Below, one piece after another: positions 44,387-53,547 of a stretch of DNA of 64,000 nucleotides. The notes beneath the pieces are model-generated. The model was not told the origin of the DNA. It saw only the letters and a program-made list of their open reading frames with translations, and did no database searches. Every line of letters begins with the position of its first letter. The stretch's first letter is position 1. Position numbers and translations under genes: made by a program. The stretch is from Maritimibacter dapengensis (GTDB lineage Bacteria > Pseudomonadota > Alphaproteobacteria > Rhodobacterales > Rhodobacteraceae), in NCBI RefSeq assembly GCF_019218265.1, contig NZ_JAHUZE010000001.1, forward strand, positions 496,001-560,000. Reading direction: 5' to 3'.

Positions 44387-45493
44387 ATGACGACACTTGT
44401 TGCAACCGAAGACGAAGTGATGCTGCGCGATGCGGCGCACGGGTATCTCGACGGGGCCGCGCCGGTCCGAAACCTGCGCGAAAACCGCGAAGCGGGCCGG
44501 GGGTTCGACCCGAAGGTCTGGGCCGAGATGGTCGAGATGGGCTGGGCCGGCGTGCTCGTGCCCGAGGATCAGGGCGGCTCGGACATGGGCTTTGCCGCCG
44601 CCAACATCCTCGCCGAAGAAATGGGACGCACGCTCGTGTCCTCTCCTTTTTTGTCGACCGCCGTAATCGCCGCGACCGCACTCCGCAAAGCGGGACGCGA
44701 TGCTTCGCGGATCGCGTCGGGCGAGGCGATTTATGCGCTCGCGGTGGACGAGGGGCCGAAATTCGACCCGGACGGATGCGCGCTGCGCGCCGAGGCTGCG
44801 GGCAACGGGTTCAAACTGTCTGGCGCGAAGACTTTCGTCGCCGAGGGGATGAGCGCCGACCGGGTGCTTGTGCTGGCCCGTGCCCATGCCGGGCTGACGC
44901 TGTTCGATCTCGACGCACGCGCCGCCGGCCTGTCCCGCGAGAAAATGGACCTTGTGGATAGCCGCGACCACGCCGACCTGACCTTCGACGATGTCGAAGC
45001 CACCGGCGAGGATGTGGTGGGCGAGGTGGGAGACGGCATGGGCGCGCTTGCGCCGGCGCTTCGCGCTGGGCAGGCAGCCGTCTCCGCCGAGCTTCTCGGG
45101 CTGTCTGCCGGAGCGTTCGGGATGACGACCGACTATCTCAAGGAGCGAAAGCAATTCGGCGTGGTGATCGGGACGTTCCAGGCGCTCCAGCACCGGGCCG
45201 CGCACCTGTTCTCCGAAATCGAGGTGACCACCTCTGCCGTGATGAATGCAGGCCGGATGCTGGACGAAGCGCCGGACGAGGCCGAGCTTGCGGTGTCGCT
45301 GGCCAAAGCGCGGGCGTCCGAGACCGCCGGGCTCGCGGTGCGCGAAGGCGTGCAGATGCATGGCGGGATTGGGATGACCGACGAATACGATATGGGGTTC
45401 TACATGAAACGTGCCCGCGTCGCCGCCGAATGGCTGGGTGATTATGGTTATCACGCCGCGCGTGTGGCCCGGGCTCGGGGGATGGTCGCATGA
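44387..45493 (+). CDS. acyl-CoA dehydrogenase, small-subunit type
   Basis: 368 residues, starting ten bases after the first dehydrogenase gene. It keeps the acyl-CoA dehydrogenase fold but lacks the usual FAD-contact YSEPGAGSD region. It ends with the RxGVQMHGGIGMTDEYDMGF-type segment (VREGVQMHGGIGMTDEYD) as in the beta partners of heteromeric enzymes. It probably completes the flavin site of the 395-residue subunit. The gene at 54003-55061 is the same kind of partner for 55063-56250. Overlaps the next SDR by four bases. Confidence 0.88.
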   Translation: MTTLVATEDEVMLRDAAHGYLDGAAPVRNLRENREAGRGFDPKVWAEMVEMGWAGVLVPEDQGGSDMGFAAANILAEEMGRTLVSSPFLSTAVIAATALRKAGRDASRIASGEAIYALAVDEGPKFDPDGCALRAEAAGNGFKLSGAKTFVAEGMSADRVLVLARAHAGLTLFDLDARAAGLSREKMDLVDSRDHADLTFDDVEATGEDVVGEVGDGMGALAPALRAGQAAVSAELLGLSAGAFGMTTDYLKERKQFGVVIGTFQALQHRAAHLFSEIEVTTSAVMNAGRMLDEAPDEAELAVSLAKARASETAGLAVREGVQMHGGIGMTDEYDMGFYMKRARVAAEWLGDYGYHAARVARARGMVA

Positions 45494-46308
45494 GCCTGAC
45501 GCCCCCCGACCTGTTCGATTTGACCGGCAAGGTCGCGCTCGTCACTGGCGGTGCGACCGGGATCGGTCGCATGGCGACCGAAGGGCTCGCCGCGGCTGGG
45601 GCGCGCGTGCTGATTGCCAGCCGCAAGGCCGATGCCTGCGAAGCGGTTGCGACGGAGATCAATGCACTGGGCTATCCCGGCAGCGTCGAAGGCTTCGGCG
45701 GTGACGTGGCCTCGCAGGCGGGCGTGGATGCGCTCGCTACCGAGGTCGGCGGACGCACCGACAAGCTGCACATTCTGATGAACAATGCAGGCCGGACCTG
45801 GGGCGCACCACTGGGTGAATTTCCGTTCGAAGCCTGGACCAAGGTCATGGATTTGAACAATGCGGGCATGTTCCAACTGACGCAGGCGCTTCTGCCGATG
45901 CTCGAGGCATCGACGAGTTTCGACGATCCCGCCCGCGTGGTGAATGTCGGCTCGGTCATGGGCGATGTGCCCAAGGGGGCCGGAGCCTATAGCTATTCGG
46001 TGTCCAAGGCGGGTGTGCACCACATGACGCGCATCCTCGGGAACGAACTGGCCGAACACCACATCACCGTGAACGCGCTCGCGCCCGGACCTTTCGAGTC
46101 GAAAATGACCGCCTTCGCGTTGGCCGACGAGAAACGTGCCGAGAAGACCGCCGAGGGCGTTCCGCTCCGGCGGCTGGGTGCCGCGTCCGACGTCGCCGCC
46201 ACGATGCAGTTCCTGTGCGGAAAAGGCGGCTCCTATGTCACGGGTGCGATCATCCCGATCTCCGGCGGCATCAATTGCCACGCCGGTGGCAGCCTGTTTG
46301 CGGAGTAG
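45490..46308 (+). CDS. short-chain dehydrogenase/reductase
   Basis: 272-residue SDR. TGGATGIGRMATEGLAAAGA cofactor loop, ILMNNAGRTWG, VNVGSVMG with the catalytic serine, and YSYSVSKAG with tyrosine and lysine, then the usual C-terminus IIPISGG. It probably oxidises a hydroxyacyl-CoA made by the MaoC hydratase next door. Overlaps the upstream dehydrogenase by four bases. Confidence 0.92.
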   Translation: MSLTPPDLFDLTGKVALVTGGATGIGRMATEGLAAAGARVLIASRKADACEAVATEINALGYPGSVEGFGGDVASQAGVDALATEVGGRTDKLHILMNNAGRTWGAPLGEFPFEAWTKVMDLNNAGMFQLTQALLPMLEASTSFDDPARVVNVGSVMGDVPKGAGAYSYSVSKAGVHHMTRILGNELAEHHITVNALAPGPFESKMTAFALADEKRAEKTAEGVPLRRLGAASDVAATMQFLCGKGGSYVTGAIIPISGGINCHAGGSLFAE

Positions 46309-46312
46309 GAAA

Positions 46313-46768
46313 ATGAAACTCGAAGAATTCAAGGCGTTGGAAGGTCAGGAGGTCGGTGTCTCCAAGTGGTTCGAGATCACGCAAGCGCGGATCGACCAAT
46401 TCGCCGACGCGACCGAGGATTGGCAATACATCCATACGGACCCGGAATCTGCCGCCAAGACGCCGTTCGGGGGCACCATCGCGCACGGTTTTCTCACCCT
46501 CAGCCTGTTGTCGGCCATGGTCTATGACGCGCTGCCGAATGTTGACGGGGTGACGATGGGCGTGAACTACGGAATGAACAAGTTGCGCTTCATCTCGCCG
46601 GTTCCGGTCGGTTGCAGGGTTCGCGCGCGCTTCGTTCTCGCCTCTTGCGACACGTCGAAGCCGGGAGAGTTCACGACGATCACGAATGTAACGGTCGAGA
46701 TCGAGGGCGCGGAAAAACCGGCGCTGATCGCGGAATGGATCGGCCGCAGATACATGGAGACGACATGA
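46313..46768 (+). CDS. MaoC-family enoyl-CoA hydratase
   Basis: 151-residue hotdog protein with the R-hydratase-type motif: residues around ATEDWQYIHTDPESAAKTPFGGTIAHGFLTLSL (here in pieces), giving the catalytic aspartate and histidine in D-x(4)-H and HG. It hydrates an enoyl-CoA to a 3-hydroxyacyl-CoA. ATG 46313 is four bases after the SDR stop. It overlaps the next SDR (ATGA). Confidence 0.92.
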   Translation: MKLEEFKALEGQEVGVSKWFEITQARIDQFADATEDWQYIHTDPESAAKTPFGGTIAHGFLTLSLLSAMVYDALPNVDGVTMGVNYGMNKLRFISPVPVGCRVRARFVLASCDTSKPGEFTTITNVTVEIEGAEKPALIAEWIGRRYMETT

Positions 46769-47688
46769 GCAACGAATTTCAGGGCCGCGTGGCCATCGTG
46801 ACCGGCGCGGGCGTCGGGTTGGGCCGCAGTCATGCGCTGGGCCTTGCCGAACGCGGTGCGAAGGTTGTGGTGAACGACCTCGGAGTTTCGACGGATGGGA
46901 GCGGCTCGGGGTCCGATGCCGCCCGCGCAGTGGTCGCGGAAATCCGCGAAAAGGGCGGTCATGCCATCGCCAACGGCGCCGATGTGACCTCGCGCGAGGA
47001 CACGCAGGCGATGGTCGAAGAGGCCATCGCGGAATTCGGTCATATCGACATCCTCGTGAACAACGCCGGTATCCTTCGCGACAAGACCTTCACCAAGATG
47101 GACCTCGATGATTTCTGGAAAGTCGTGGATGTGCACCTGATGGGGTCGGTGAATTGCACGAAAGCCGTCTGGTCCCACATGAACGCGCGCGAGTACGGGC
47201 GGATCGTGATGACGACGTCGGCGTCGGGCCTTTATGGCAACTTCGGCCAATCGAACTATGGCGCGGCCAAGGCCGGTGTCGTTGGGCTGATGAACGTGCT
47301 GGCGCAGGAGGGCGCGAAAAAGAATATCCGCGTGAACACGCTCGCCCCCACGGCGGCGACCCGGATGACCGAAGACCTGCTACCCGAACAGGTGCTCGCG
47401 CTTCTGAAACCCGAAACGATCACGCCCGGCCTTCTCGCCCTCGTGACAGAAGACGCGCCGACCAAGATGATCCTTGGTGCAGGCGGCGGTTGTTTCGCCG
47501 AAACCCGGATCACCGAAACGCGCGGCGTTGCGCTCGCAGATGACGAGATCAATCTCGAAGGTGTGCTGGCCGCGATGGACCGCATTCGCGACCCCGAAGG
47601 CGCGACCGAGATGGCCAATGCCTTTACCCAGACACAGAAATACGTCGGCCTTGCTGCCGAACTCCGCGGCATCGTCCTGCCCGGCTGA
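46765..47688 (+). CDS. SDR-family dehydrogenase of the multifunctional-enzyme type
   Basis: 307-residue SDR resembling the dehydrogenase unit of peroxisomal multifunctional enzyme 2. It has [20 protein letters not shown], a [20 protein letters not shown] insertion typical of that group, [26 protein letters not shown], and [11 protein letters not shown] with the catalytic tyrosine and lysine. It likely oxidises 3R-hydroxyacyl-CoA produced by the MaoC hydratase. Overlaps that gene by four bases; the thiolase follows. Confidence 0.92.
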   Translation: MSNEFQGRVAIVTGAGVGLGRSHALGLAERGAKVVVNDLGVSTDGSGSGSDAARAVVAEIREKGGHAIANGADVTSREDTQAMVEEAIAEFGHIDILVNNAGILRDKTFTKMDLDDFWKVVDVHLMGSVNCTKAVWSHMNAREYGRIVMTTSASGLYGNFGQSNYGAAKAGVVGLMNVLAQEGAKKNIRVNTLAPTAATRMTEDLLPEQVLALLKPETITPGLLALVTEDAPTKMILGAGGGCFAETRITETRGVALADDEINLEGVLAAMDRIRDPEGATEMANAFTQTQKYVGLAAELRGIVLPG

Positions 47689-47714
47689 CCGAACAAACAA
47701 GAGGAACCGAACCT

Positions 47715-48917
47715 ATGCGTGACGCCGTCATCGTCTCAACCGCCCGCACCCCGATTGGCAAAGCCTATCGCGGCGCGTTCAACAACACACATGCGCAGGA
47801 ATTGATCGGCCACGCCGTGAAACATGCCGTCGACCGCGCCGGGCTCGACGGCTCTGAGGTGCAGGATTGCGTCATCGGAACGGCGATCCAGCAGGGCTCG
47901 ACGGGTGGCAACATCGGGCGTCAAGCGGTGATCCGCGCGGGGCTTCCGGTGTCGGTCGCGGGCATGTCCATGGACCGCCAGTGCGCGAGCGGCATGATGG
48001 CCATCGCGACGGCGGCGAAACAGGTCGTGCACGACGGAATGCAGGTCGCCATCGGCGGCGGGGTGGAATCGATCAGCCTCGTGCAGAACCAGAACATGCG
48101 CACCGATCACATGGCCGACCCCTGGACCAAAGAACACAAGCCCGAGCTCTACATGACCATGCTCGAAACCGCCGAGATCGTCGCCGAGCGTTACGGCGTG
48201 AGCCGTGAGGATCAGGACGCCTATGCGCTCCAGTCCCAACAGCGCACGGCAGCGGCGCAGGAGGCGGGGCGCTTCGATGATGAGATCGTGCCGCTCACCT
48301 CGACGCAGGCGATTATCGACCGTGAAACCAAAGAGGTTTCCTATGCCGAGGTGACGCTGGAAAAAGACGAGGGCAACCGCCCCTCGACCACGCTTGAGAA
48401 CCTCGAAGGTCTGTCGCCCGTCTTCAAGGACGGCCAGCAGGTCAAGGACGGCAAATACATCACCGCGGGGAATGCGAGCCAACTGTCCGATGGCGCCTCG
48501 GCGGCGGTCATCATGGAGGCCAAGGAAGCCGAGCGGCGCGGGCTTCAGCCGCTGGGCCGCTACGTCGGCGTCATGGCGGCGGGCTGTGAGCCGGACGAGA
48601 TGGGCATCGGCCCGATCTATGCGGTGCCCAAGCTGCTCGAAGCGCATGGGTTGAAGATGGACGACATCGGGCTGTGGGAGTTGAACGAGGCTTTCGCTTC
48701 CCAGGTGCTGCAATCTCAACGGGTGCTGGGCATCCCGAACGAGATCATGAACGTGGACGGCGGTGCGATTTCCATCGGCCACCCCTATGGCATGTCCGGT
48801 GCCCGGATGGTCGGCCACGCGCTGATCGAGGGCAAGCGCCGGGGCGCGAAATACGTGGTCTGCACCATGTGCGTGGGCGGCGGCATGGGGGCCGCGGGCC
48901 TGTTCGAAGTTCTGTGA
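47715..48917 (+). CDS. thiolase (acetyl-CoA C-acyltransferase)
   Basis: 400-residue degradative-type thiolase. Nucleophile cysteine in [12 protein letters not shown] (about residue 91), NEAFASQV, histidine in [11 protein letters not shown], and second cysteine in [15 protein letters not shown]. It cleaves a 3-ketoacyl-CoA with CoA. The NEAFA-GHP-CVGGG order is normal. Start ATG 47715 follows AGAGGA. Closes the first half of the operon; the ACAD10/11-like module begins after a 94-bp spacer with a palindrome. Confidence 0.94.
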   Translation: MRDAVIVSTARTPIGKAYRGAFNNTHAQELIGHAVKHAVDRAGLDGSEVQDCVIGTAIQQGSTGGNIGRQAVIRAGLPVSVAGMSMDRQCASGMMAIATAAKQVVHDGMQVAIGGGVESISLVQNQNMRTDHMADPWTKEHKPELYMTMLETAEIVAERYGVSREDQDAYALQSQQRTAAAQEAGRFDDEIVPLTSTQAIIDRETKEVSYAEVTLEKDEGNRPSTTLENLEGLSPVFKDGQQVKDGKYITAGNASQLSDGASAAVIMEAKEAERRGLQPLGRYVGVMAAGCEPDEMGIGPIYAVPKLLEAHGLKMDDIGLWELNEAFASQVLQSQRVLGIPNEIMNVDGGAISIGHPYGMSGARMVGHALIEGKRRGAKYVVCTMCVGGGMGAAGLFEVL

Positions 48918-48952
48918 GAATAACGCGCGAGACGTAAACATCATTGCGCATC

Positions 48953-48972
48953 TTTGAACATCTGTGTTCAAA
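48953..48972. promoter_or_regulatory. palindrome upstream of the ACAD10/11-like module
   Basis: TTTGAACA-TCTG-TGTTCAAA, eight-base perfect arms. It sits 40 bp before the start of the acyl-CoA dehydrogenase gene at 49012, in the only sizeable spacer of the 12-gene run, so an internal, separately regulated promoter is likely. The IclR regulator encoded four genes later is a candidate to bind it. Confidence 0.6.
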
Positions 48973-49011
48973 TGGCGCGACCCGGACGATCCGGGATAGG
49001 AGGAGAAAGAC

Positions 49012-50253
49012 ATGTCCATGGACCTGGGCGTCACCAAGAAGGTGCAACCGCTGATCGACGCCGTGCGCAAGATGATCGACGAAGACATCGTGCCGGCGAA
49101 CGAGGAATACCATGCCGAGATCGGCAACAACCCGGAGCACGACCGCTTCAAGCTCAACGACCGGCAACTCGAGATTCTCGACGGCCTGAAAGCCGAGGCG
49201 AAAAAGCGTGGGCTCTGGAACTTCTGGCTGACCGACAGTGACCGGGGCTATGGGCTGACCACGGTGGAATACGCCTATCTTGCCGAAGAGATGGGAAAAT
49301 GCCCGCTCGCCGCCGAGGTGTTCAACTGCTCGGCGCCCGATACCGGCAACATGGAGGTGCTGGAGCGCTACGGAACGGATGAACACAAGGAAAAGTGGCT
49401 CACCCGTCTCCTCGATGGCGAGATTCGCTCAGCCTATGTGATGACCGAACCGAACGTGTCGTCTTCGGACCCGACGCAGCTTTCCTTCGAGGCGAAGAAG
49501 GACGGCGACGAATGGGTGCTGAACGGCGAGAAATGGTGGATCTCGGGCGCGGGCGATCCGCGTTGCGCGGTCTACATCGTCATGGCTTGCACCGACCCCG
49601 AAGCGCATCGCCATTCGCGCCACTCGATGTTCGTGATGGATGCCGACACGCCGGGTGTTGAAATCATTCGCCCGATGCAGGTCTTCGGAAACGACGACGC
49701 GCCGCACGGCCACATGCACATGCGGTTCAAGGATGTGCGCATCCCGGCGGACGCGCTGATCCTGGGCGAAGGGCGCGGCTTCGAGGTCGCGCAGGGCCGG
49801 CTTGGACCGGGCCGCATCCACCATTGCATGCGCGCCATCGGTCAGGCTGAACGCGCGCTCGAGATGATGTGCAAGCGCGGGCTGACCCGCGAAGCCTTCG
49901 GCAAGAAAATCGCGACCCTCGGCGCGAACTACGACATCATCGCCAACTGCCGCATGGAAATCGAAATGGCCCGGCTCCTGTGCCTCAAGGCCGCGCATAT
50001 GATGGACACGGTCGGTGTGCGCGAAGCGCAGCCCTGGATCAGCCAGATCAAGGTCGTTGCCCCGCTGATGTCGACCAAGGTCGTGGACGAGGCGATGCAG
50101 ATGCACGGCGGCGAAGGGATCAGCCAGGATCAGCCGCTCGCAGGCATGTATACCTCGCTGCGCACCCTGCGCTTCGCGGACGGCCCTGACGCGGTTCATC
50201 GTCGTCAGGTGGCGCGCGCCGAATTGCGCAAATACACGAACGAGAAGATCTGA
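49012..50253 (+). CDS. acyl-CoA dehydrogenase of the ACAD10/ACAD11 type
   Basis: 413 residues. It resembles the dehydrogenase half of eukaryotic ACAD11 over long stretches. Typical are MTEPNVSSSDPTQLSF, EKWWISGAGDPRCAVYIVM, the signature LILGEGRGFEVAQGRLGPG followed by RIHHCMR, and the C-terminal MHGGEGISQDQPLAGMYTSLR. In ACAD10/11 the partner domain is a kinase; here that kinase is a separate gene at 50926. Known members act on 4-hydroxyacyl-CoA after phosphorylation. GGAGGAGAAAG precedes ATG 49012. The histidine-phosphatase gene starts immediately after the stop. Confidence 0.92.
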   Translation: MSMDLGVTKKVQPLIDAVRKMIDEDIVPANEEYHAEIGNNPEHDRFKLNDRQLEILDGLKAEAKKRGLWNFWLTDSDRGYGLTTVEYAYLAEEMGKCPLAAEVFNCSAPDTGNMEVLERYGTDEHKEKWLTRLLDGEIRSAYVMTEPNVSSSDPTQLSFEAKKDGDEWVLNGEKWWISGAGDPRCAVYIVMACTDPEAHRHSRHSMFVMDADTPGVEIIRPMQVFGNDDAPHGHMHMRFKDVRIPADALILGEGRGFEVAQGRLGPGRIHHCMRAIGQAERALEMMCKRGLTREAFGKKIATLGANYDIIANCRMEIEMARLLCLKAAHMMDTVGVREAQPWISQIKVVAPLMSTKVVDEAMQMHGGEGISQDQPLAGMYTSLRTLRFADGPDAVHRRQVARAELRKYTNEKI

Positions 50254-50916
50254 GTGGGACTGCTCACCGTCATCCGTCACGCCCAAGCCTCGTTCGGGGC
50301 GGCGAATTATGACCAGCTTTCCCCGCTGGGTCATCGCCAATCCGAGGCTCTGGGCGCGGCGATGAAGGCCCAGGGAGTGGCGTGGCCGGACCGCGTCTTC
50401 GTAGGTGAACAGGTGCGCCACCGGGAAACCTTCGACGGCGTCGCGCGTGCCTACGGCGCGGATGTGGAGCCCGAGGTGCATCCCGGTCTCAACGAGTTCG
50501 ACTTCGGCGGGTTGCTCGAGGCGCACGAGAAATCCGAGTCGCTTCCAGAGCGCACCACCGGCGACCGCGCGGCGCATTTCCGGCAACTCAAAGCCACCGT
50601 GCTCGCCTGGCAGCGTGACGAGATTTCATCGCCCCCTGAAACCTTCGCGGCCTTCGTCGGTCGGGTGCAGGACGCGCTCGAAGCGGCACGGGGCGCGGAT
50701 AGCGTGATGATGTTCTCCTCCGGCGGCGCGATCAGCCAGATGATCCGGCTGGTCCTGAACGCGCCGGCAGATCAGCAGATCCTGCTTCAGCTTCAGATGA
50801 AGAACTGCGCCGTGAACCGTTTCGTGCAGGGACGAAACGCGACCTATCTGCACGGCTTCAACGAAACACCGCATATCGACGCCCTCAACGCGTCCGAGAT
50901 GCTGACCTATAGCTGA
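50254..50916 (+). CDS. histidine phosphatase family protein
   Basis: 220 residues starting with GTG 50254, directly after the TGA of the dehydrogenase. N-terminal TVIRHAQASFG has the phosphorylated histidine (RHG appears as RHA). Further marks are FVGEQVRHRETF with the second arginine, NEFDFGGLLEAHE, and the C-terminal catalytic histidine-like SSGGAISQMIRL region, where the usual histidine of the family is not obvious. It lies between the ACAD10/11-type dehydrogenase and kinase genes and may dephosphorylate a dead-end or the phosphorylated intermediate. Confidence 0.87.
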   Translation: MGLLTVIRHAQASFGAANYDQLSPLGHRQSEALGAAMKAQGVAWPDRVFVGEQVRHRETFDGVARAYGADVEPEVHPGLNEFDFGGLLEAHEKSESLPERTTGDRAAHFRQLKATVLAWQRDEISSPPETFAAFVGRVQDALEAARGADSVMMFSSGGAISQMIRLVLNAPADQQILLQLQMKNCAVNRFVQGRNATYLHGFNETPHIDALNASEMLTYS

Positions 50917-50925
50917 GGGGCCGCG

Positions 50926-51948
50926 ATGACCGACACCCAGACCCTCGATACCGCCGCCGTCGCAAAATGGGCCGAGGCCAATATCGATGGCTTCAAGGGC
51001 CCGATCGAGGCCGAGAAATTCAACGTCGGTCAGTCAAACCCGACCTTCCGCCTCGTTACCCCTACGGGTCCGTATGTCCTGCGCCGAAAGCCGCCGGGGC
51101 AGCTTCTGAAATCCGCACATGCAGTGGATCGGGAGTTTCGCGTTCAATCCGCCCTCGCGGACACGGATGTGCCGGTGGCCCGCATGTACGCGCTCTGCGA
51201 GGACCCTGAGGTAATCGGGTCGGATTTCTACATCATGGAAGCAGTGGACGGGCGCAACATCGACGACCCGCGCATCCCCGATGTGTCGAACGAGGAACGG
51301 GCCGCGATCTATGCCGAGATGTGCCGGGTTCTCGCCGCAATCCATTCGGTCGACATCGAAGCGGTCGGGCTTTCCGATTACGGACCGCCAGGAAATTACT
51401 TCGAGCGGCAAGTGGGACGCTGGACCAAGCAATACCGCGCCTCCGAGACCGAGGACATTCCGGCGATGAACGCACTCATTGACTGGCTCGGTGCGAATAT
51501 CCCCGAGGAAAACCAACGCCGCCTCGTTCATGGCGACTACCGCATCGACAACATGCTGTTCGAGAAGACCGGGTCGCGCTGCGCCGCCGTGCTCGATTGG
51601 GAGCTGTCAACCATCGGCCACCCCTATGCCGACCTCGCTTCCCTGCTCATGCAATGGCAGATGCCGCCGGGCGCCGAGGGCAGGGGGCTGGAGGGTGTCG
51701 ACCGCGCGAGCCTTGGTATTCCGAGCGACGAAGCTTTCGTCGAGATGTATTGCAAGGCCCGCGACCTTCCGGGGATCGACAACCTCAATTTCTACGTCGC
51801 CTTTGCCTTCTTCCGCATGGCCGGGATCATTCAGGGTGTCTACAAACGCGCGCTGGACGGGAATGCCTCGAATCCCGAACGTGCCATACGTTTGGGCAAG
51901 GCGGTGCCGAGCTTCGCTCAAAAGGGAATGGAGGCCGCGAATGGCTGA
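50926..51948 (+). CDS. APH-type phosphotransferase, kinase part of an ACAD10/ACAD11-like system
   Basis: 340-residue aminoglycoside-phosphotransferase-fold kinase. It closely resembles the N-terminal kinase domain of ACAD11: VGQSNPTFRLVTPTGPYVLR, RKPPGQLLKSAHAVDREFRV, TDVPVARMYALCEDPEVIG. Catalytic loop HGDYRIDNMLF and the metal aspartate in LDWELSTIGHPYADLA are present. It is inferred to phosphorylate the hydroxyl of a hydroxyacyl-CoA, enabling phosphate elimination by the dehydrogenase. Overlaps the next SDR by eight bases. Confidence 0.9.
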   Translation: MTDTQTLDTAAVAKWAEANIDGFKGPIEAEKFNVGQSNPTFRLVTPTGPYVLRRKPPGQLLKSAHAVDREFRVQSALADTDVPVARMYALCEDPEVIGSDFYIMEAVDGRNIDDPRIPDVSNEERAAIYAEMCRVLAAIHSVDIEAVGLSDYGPPGNYFERQVGRWTKQYRASETEDIPAMNALIDWLGANIPEENQRRLVHGDYRIDNMLFEKTGSRCAAVLDWELSTIGHPYADLASLLMQWQMPPGAEGRGLEGVDRASLGIPSDEAFVEMYCKARDLPGIDNLNFYVAFAFFRMAGIIQGVYKRALDGNASNPERAIRLGKAVPSFAQKGMEAANG

Positions 51949-52723
51949 TTTCGAAGGCAAGGTCGTTCAGATCACGGGTGCCGCGTCCGGTTTCGGCGCG
52001 CTGGCGGCTGCGGATTTCGCGGCAAAAGGCGCACGGCTCTTGCTGTCCGACGTAAACGAGGTGGGTTTGAACGAAGTCGCGGATGCGCTCCGGTCCGACG
52101 GGGCCGATGTGATTTCGGAGGTTTTTTCTGTCACCGATGACACGGCCATGGCGCAGCACATCGCAAGCGCCCTCGACCGTTGGGGCACGCTCGACATTGC
52201 GCTCAACAACGCAGGGATCGGCAACGGCGTGGTGAAGTTGCAGGACATCCCGCTCGAAGATTACGACCGGGTGATGGACATCAACGCCAAGGGCGTGTTC
52301 ATCGGCATGCGTCACCAGATCCCGGTCATGATGAAAGCCAACACAGGCGCGATCCTCAACACCGCGTCCGCCGCCGGGCTGGTTGGATCAGGACATCTGT
52401 CGGCCTATGCCGCCTCGAAACACGCGGTGATCGGCATGACGAAAGCCGCCGCCGACGAGGTCGCGCGCTACAACATCCGCGTGAACGCCATCTGCCCGTC
52501 CTTCGCTTCGACCCCGATGGTCGAAAGCATGGGCGACATGGTCGGTGCCGCCCACGGCATCAGCCGCGAAGACGCCTACAAACGCATCGCCGCCCGCGTG
52601 CCGATGCGCCGGGTCGCCGAGCCCGCCGAGGTCGTGCAGGCCATGCTTTTCATCGTATCCGACGCGAACAGTTTCATGACCGGACAGGCCATTTCCGTTG
52701 ATGGAGGTCTGACTGCTGTATAA
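51941..52723 (+). CDS. short-chain dehydrogenase/reductase
   Basis: 260-residue SDR. ITGAASGFGALAAADFAAKG cofactor loop, NNAGIGNGV, NTASAAGL, YAASKHAVIGM with tyrosine and lysine, and a C-terminal TGQAISVDGG. ATG 51941 lies eight bases inside the 3' end of the kinase gene. In the levulinate (Lva) and ACAD10/11-type pathways an SDR acts next to the kinase, so a hydroxyacyl-CoA oxidoreductase role is plausible. Confidence 0.92.
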   Translation: MADFEGKVVQITGAASGFGALAAADFAAKGARLLLSDVNEVGLNEVADALRSDGADVISEVFSVTDDTAMAQHIASALDRWGTLDIALNNAGIGNGVVKLQDIPLEDYDRVMDINAKGVFIGMRHQIPVMMKANTGAILNTASAAGLVGSGHLSAYAASKHAVIGMTKAAADEVARYNIRVNAICPSFASTPMVESMGDMVGAAHGISREDAYKRIAARVPMRRVAEPAEVVQAMLFIVSDANSFMTGQAISVDGGLTAV

Positions 52724-52734
52724 GAGGAAACGCC

Positions 52735-53547
52735 ATGAGCAAAGATGACTTCATAGATGACATCGAAGCGGACGGTGACCGCAAGTTCGTGACCGCGTTG
52801 GCGCGGGGTCTCGATGTGCTCAGATGTTTCCGACCCTATGAAACGAACCTCACCAATCAGGAGATCGCGCAGCGCACCGGTCTGCCTAAACCCACCATCT
52901 CGCGCCTGACCCATACGCTGCGCAAGCTCGACTACCTCGTCTATTCCGAACGCACCGGCACCTACCGTCTGGGCGCGGGCGTGCTGTCGCTGGGCTTTGG
53001 GGTGCTGTCAGGGATGGAGATCGCGGACCGTGCTCAGGAAGAGCTGAAGACGCTCTGCGATGGACCCAACCCGAATATCACCGCGGCGCTGGCCGAACAG
53101 CATCGGCTGTCGGCGGTCTATACGGCCGTGCATCGCTCGAAGCAGGCCGTGGCGCTGACGATCAACGTGGGCGCGCGGCTACCGATCATGCATTCTGCCA
53201 TCGGGCGCGCCATTCTCGTCGGGATGAATGAGGCCGAGCGGTCCCACATCCTTCAATTGGCAAAAGAGGGCCGCCCCGAAGACAGCGACCGGATCGACCG
53301 GAGCATCGAGCAGGCCTTGGAAGATTATGCCAAATATGGGCTTTGCACCGGGTTCGGTGGCTGGCGGAAAGAGGTCCACGGTATCGCCGTGCCGGTGGTT
53401 TCGCTCAACGGCGACCGGATTTACGGGCTGAACGTCGGCGGCCCATCGTTCCTCGTTTCGCCCGAAGAACTGATGGAGGCCTACGCCGAACCGATCAAAC
53501 GGGCCGCCAGAAATCTTTCCTCCGGAGCACCATCGGGGGCCTCATGA
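52735..53547 (+). CDS. IclR-family transcriptional regulator
   Basis: 270 residues. An N-terminal winged helix (FVTALARGLDVLRCFRPYET, LTNQEIAQRTGLPKPTISRL) is followed by the IclR effector domain with GARLPIMHSAIGRAIL and FGGWRKEVHGIAVPVVSLNG. It lies inside the catabolic operon, 11 bases after the SDR stop, and overlaps the thioesterase (ATGA). Likely controls part or all of the region; the palindromes at 48953 and/or the three copies near 33.3, 43.1 and 60.0 kb are candidate sites. Effector unknown. Confidence 0.93.
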   Translation: MSKDDFIDDIEADGDRKFVTALARGLDVLRCFRPYETNLTNQEIAQRTGLPKPTISRLTHTLRKLDYLVYSERTGTYRLGAGVLSLGFGVLSGMEIADRAQEELKTLCDGPNPNITAALAEQHRLSAVYTAVHRSKQAVALTINVGARLPIMHSAIGRAILVGMNEAERSHILQLAKEGRPEDSDRIDRSIEQALEDYAKYGLCTGFGGWRKEVHGIAVPVVSLNGDRIYGLNVGGPSFLVSPEELMEAYAEPIKRAARNLSSGAPSGAS

